A stretch of 22,939 nucleotides of DNA from Pseudomonadota bacterium. Lineage in GTDB: Bacteria; Pseudomonadota; Alphaproteobacteria; Rhizobiales; Devosiaceae. Both the position numbers and the translations under genes were made by a program. The notes beneath the pieces are model-generated. The model was given only the letters and a program-made list of their open reading frames with translations, searched no databases and was not told where the DNA came from. This document shows, piece by piece, positions 22,001 to 22,939 of this stretch (its first letter is position 1; each line of letters begins with the position of its first letter). Location of the stretch: assembly GCA_023430705.1 (NCBI GenBank), contig JAEYZJ010000265.1, positions 1 through 22,939 of the forward strand. The letters run 5' to 3'.

Positions 22001-22939
22001 TCAGGCGGCGGCCTTCTGCTTCAGGTCCGGCGGAACCGCCTCGGCCATCAGTTCGACGATGGCATCGGTCGCCGGCATCACCTTCTGGCCCTCGGTGCCG
22101 AGCCTGCGGACCGATACGGTGCCTTCCTCGGCCTCGCGCTTGCCCACCACGAACATCAGCGGCACCTTCTGCACCGAGTGCTCGCGGACCTTGTAGTTGA
22201 TCTTCTCGTTGCGCGTGTCGAGTTCGGCGCGGATGCCGCCGGCCTTGAGCTGGTCGACCAGCTTGCGGGCATAGTCGTCGGCTTCCGAGACGATGGTGGC
22301 GACCACGACCTGCGTCGGCGCCAGCCACATCGGCATCTTGCCGGCATGGTGCTCGATCAGCATGCCGATGAAGCGCTCGAGCGAGCCCAGGATCGCGCGG
22401 TGCAGCATCACGGCGTACTTCTTGGTGCCGTCCTCGGCGACGTACATGGCGCCAAGCCGCTCCGGCAGCACGTAGTCGAGCTGCAGCGTGCCGACCTGCC
22501 AGGAACGGCCGATGGCGTCCTTGAGGTGGAACTCCAGCTTGGGCGCATAGAAGGCGCCCTCGCCCTCGGCGATGACGAAGTCGTAGCCGGTGGCTCGCAG
22601 CGCGTCGCCCAGCGCCTTTTCGGCCGCGTCCCAGCGCTCGATCGTGCCGCCGAACTTCTCCGGCCGGGTTGCGAGCTTGATCACCACGTTCTCGAAGCCC
22701 ATGTCGCCGTACACCGAATACAGCAGGTGGACGAAACGCTCGGTCTCGGCCTGGATCTGCTCCTCGGTGCAGAAGATGTGGGCATCGTCCTGCGTCATCT
22801 GGCGGACGCGCAGCAGGCCGTGCAGGGCGCCGTGCGCCTCGTTGCGGTGGCAGCAGCCGAATTCCGCCATGCGCAGAGGCAGGTCGCGGTAGGACTTGAT
22901 GCCCTGGTTGAAGATCTGGATGTGCGCCGGGCAGTTCAT
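22001..22939 (-). CDS. thrS: Threonyl-tRNA synthetase, C-terminal part (5' end outside window)
   Basis: Class II synthetase that charges tRNA-Thr. The last 312 codons are present; the window ends on the codon for Met in MNCPAHIQIFNQG, an internal conserved site and not the start. The three zinc ligands are all visible: the Cys of MNCPAH, the His of DDAHIFC and the His of MLHRAILGS. Motif 2 is RMAEFGCCHRNEAHGALHG, and motif 3 lies around HRAILGSLERFIGMLIEH. The C-terminal anticodon-binding domain begins near APTQVVVATI. GCC in motif 2, where E. coli-type enzymes have GSV, is a small variation. Identification is secure. Confidence 0.96.
   Translation of the reverse strand: MNCPAHIQIFNQGIKSYRDLPLRMAEFGCCHRNEAHGALHGLLRVRQMTQDDAHIFCTEEQIQAETERFVHLLYSVYGDMGFENVVIKLATRPEKFGGTIERWDAAEKALGDALRATGYDFVIAEGEGAFYAPKLEFHLKDAIGRSWQVGTLQLDYVLPERLGAMYVAEDGTKKYAVMLHRAILGSLERFIGMLIEHHAGKMPMWLAPTQVVVATIVSEADDYARKLVDQLKAGGIRAELDTRNEKINYKVREHSVQKVPLMFVVGKREAEEGTVSVRRLGTEGQKVMPATDAIVELMAEAVPPDLKQKAAA

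Noticed and set aside
1..22939. Mobile elements, CRISPR, defence islands, prophage
   Set aside because: No transposase, integrase, repeat-spacer array, terminal inverted repeats or phage proteins were recognised, and composition looks even across the window.

Overview
The window is about 23 kb of GC-rich DNA, densely packed with genes on both strands. It reads like the chromosome of an alphaproteobacterium, most likely of the order Hyphomicrobiales (Rhizobiales), perhaps near Devosia. This placement is an inference from the protein content: a DUF2336 protein, an RF2 with SPY in place of SPF, a class III cyclase-TolB-TPR protein, an AsmA-like giant and the general codon use. No rRNA, tRNA, CRISPR array, insertion sequence or phage gene was seen. 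No gene-free stretch exceeds about 211 bases (21465-21675).

Layout. 1-593 is the 3' end of tyrS (+). Facing it on the minus strand are a universal stress protein (637-1086) and a 1152-residue AsmA/YhdP-like envelope protein (1158-4616). Diverging from the latter is a Bcp/PrxQ peroxiredoxin (4772-5254, +), closed by a strong terminator. A membrane-anchored M23 peptidase follows (5360-6538, +). Next is the most unusual gene here: one 1107-codon frame (6645-9968, +) that joins a ThDP-dependent 2-oxoacid dehydrogenase E1 alpha, E1 beta, a lipoyl domain and a complete KAS III (FabH-like) synthase. Convergent to it is prfB (10125-11253, -) with the classical programmed +1 frameshift. NAD kinase (11370-12143, +) diverges from prfB and meets a DUF2336 gene (12140-13348, -) tail to tail on a shared CTAG.

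Further on, a minus-strand group holds a lytic transglycosylase broken by an in-frame TAG (13430-14248) and a YdjA-like nitroreductase (14312-14890). A secreted beta-repeat protein follows (15005-16045, +). Then comes an ECF42-type regulatory operon: two YCII/DGPF proteins and a long sigma factor with a C-terminal extension (16154-18326, +). After it are a class III adenylate cyclase with TolB-like and TPR regions (18455-20224), a PilZ protein (20308-20577), two paralogous small secreted Cys proteins (20709-21014 and 21676-21954) flanking a cupin (21111-21464), and the 3' part of thrS (22001-22939, -).

How the parts relate. Most genes are housekeeping (tyrS, prfB, nadK, thrS) or envelope and stress functions. 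The accessory interest lies in four places: the E1-lipoyl-KAS III fusion, which looks like a single-chain route from a 2-oxo acid to a 3-oxoacyl-ACP; the ECF42 sigma operon, with a visible candidate promoter and a hairpin over the sigma start; the secreted paralog pair, with matched upstream dyads; and the amber-interrupted transglycosylase. cAMP (cyclase) and c-di-GMP (PilZ) signalling genes sit next to each other.
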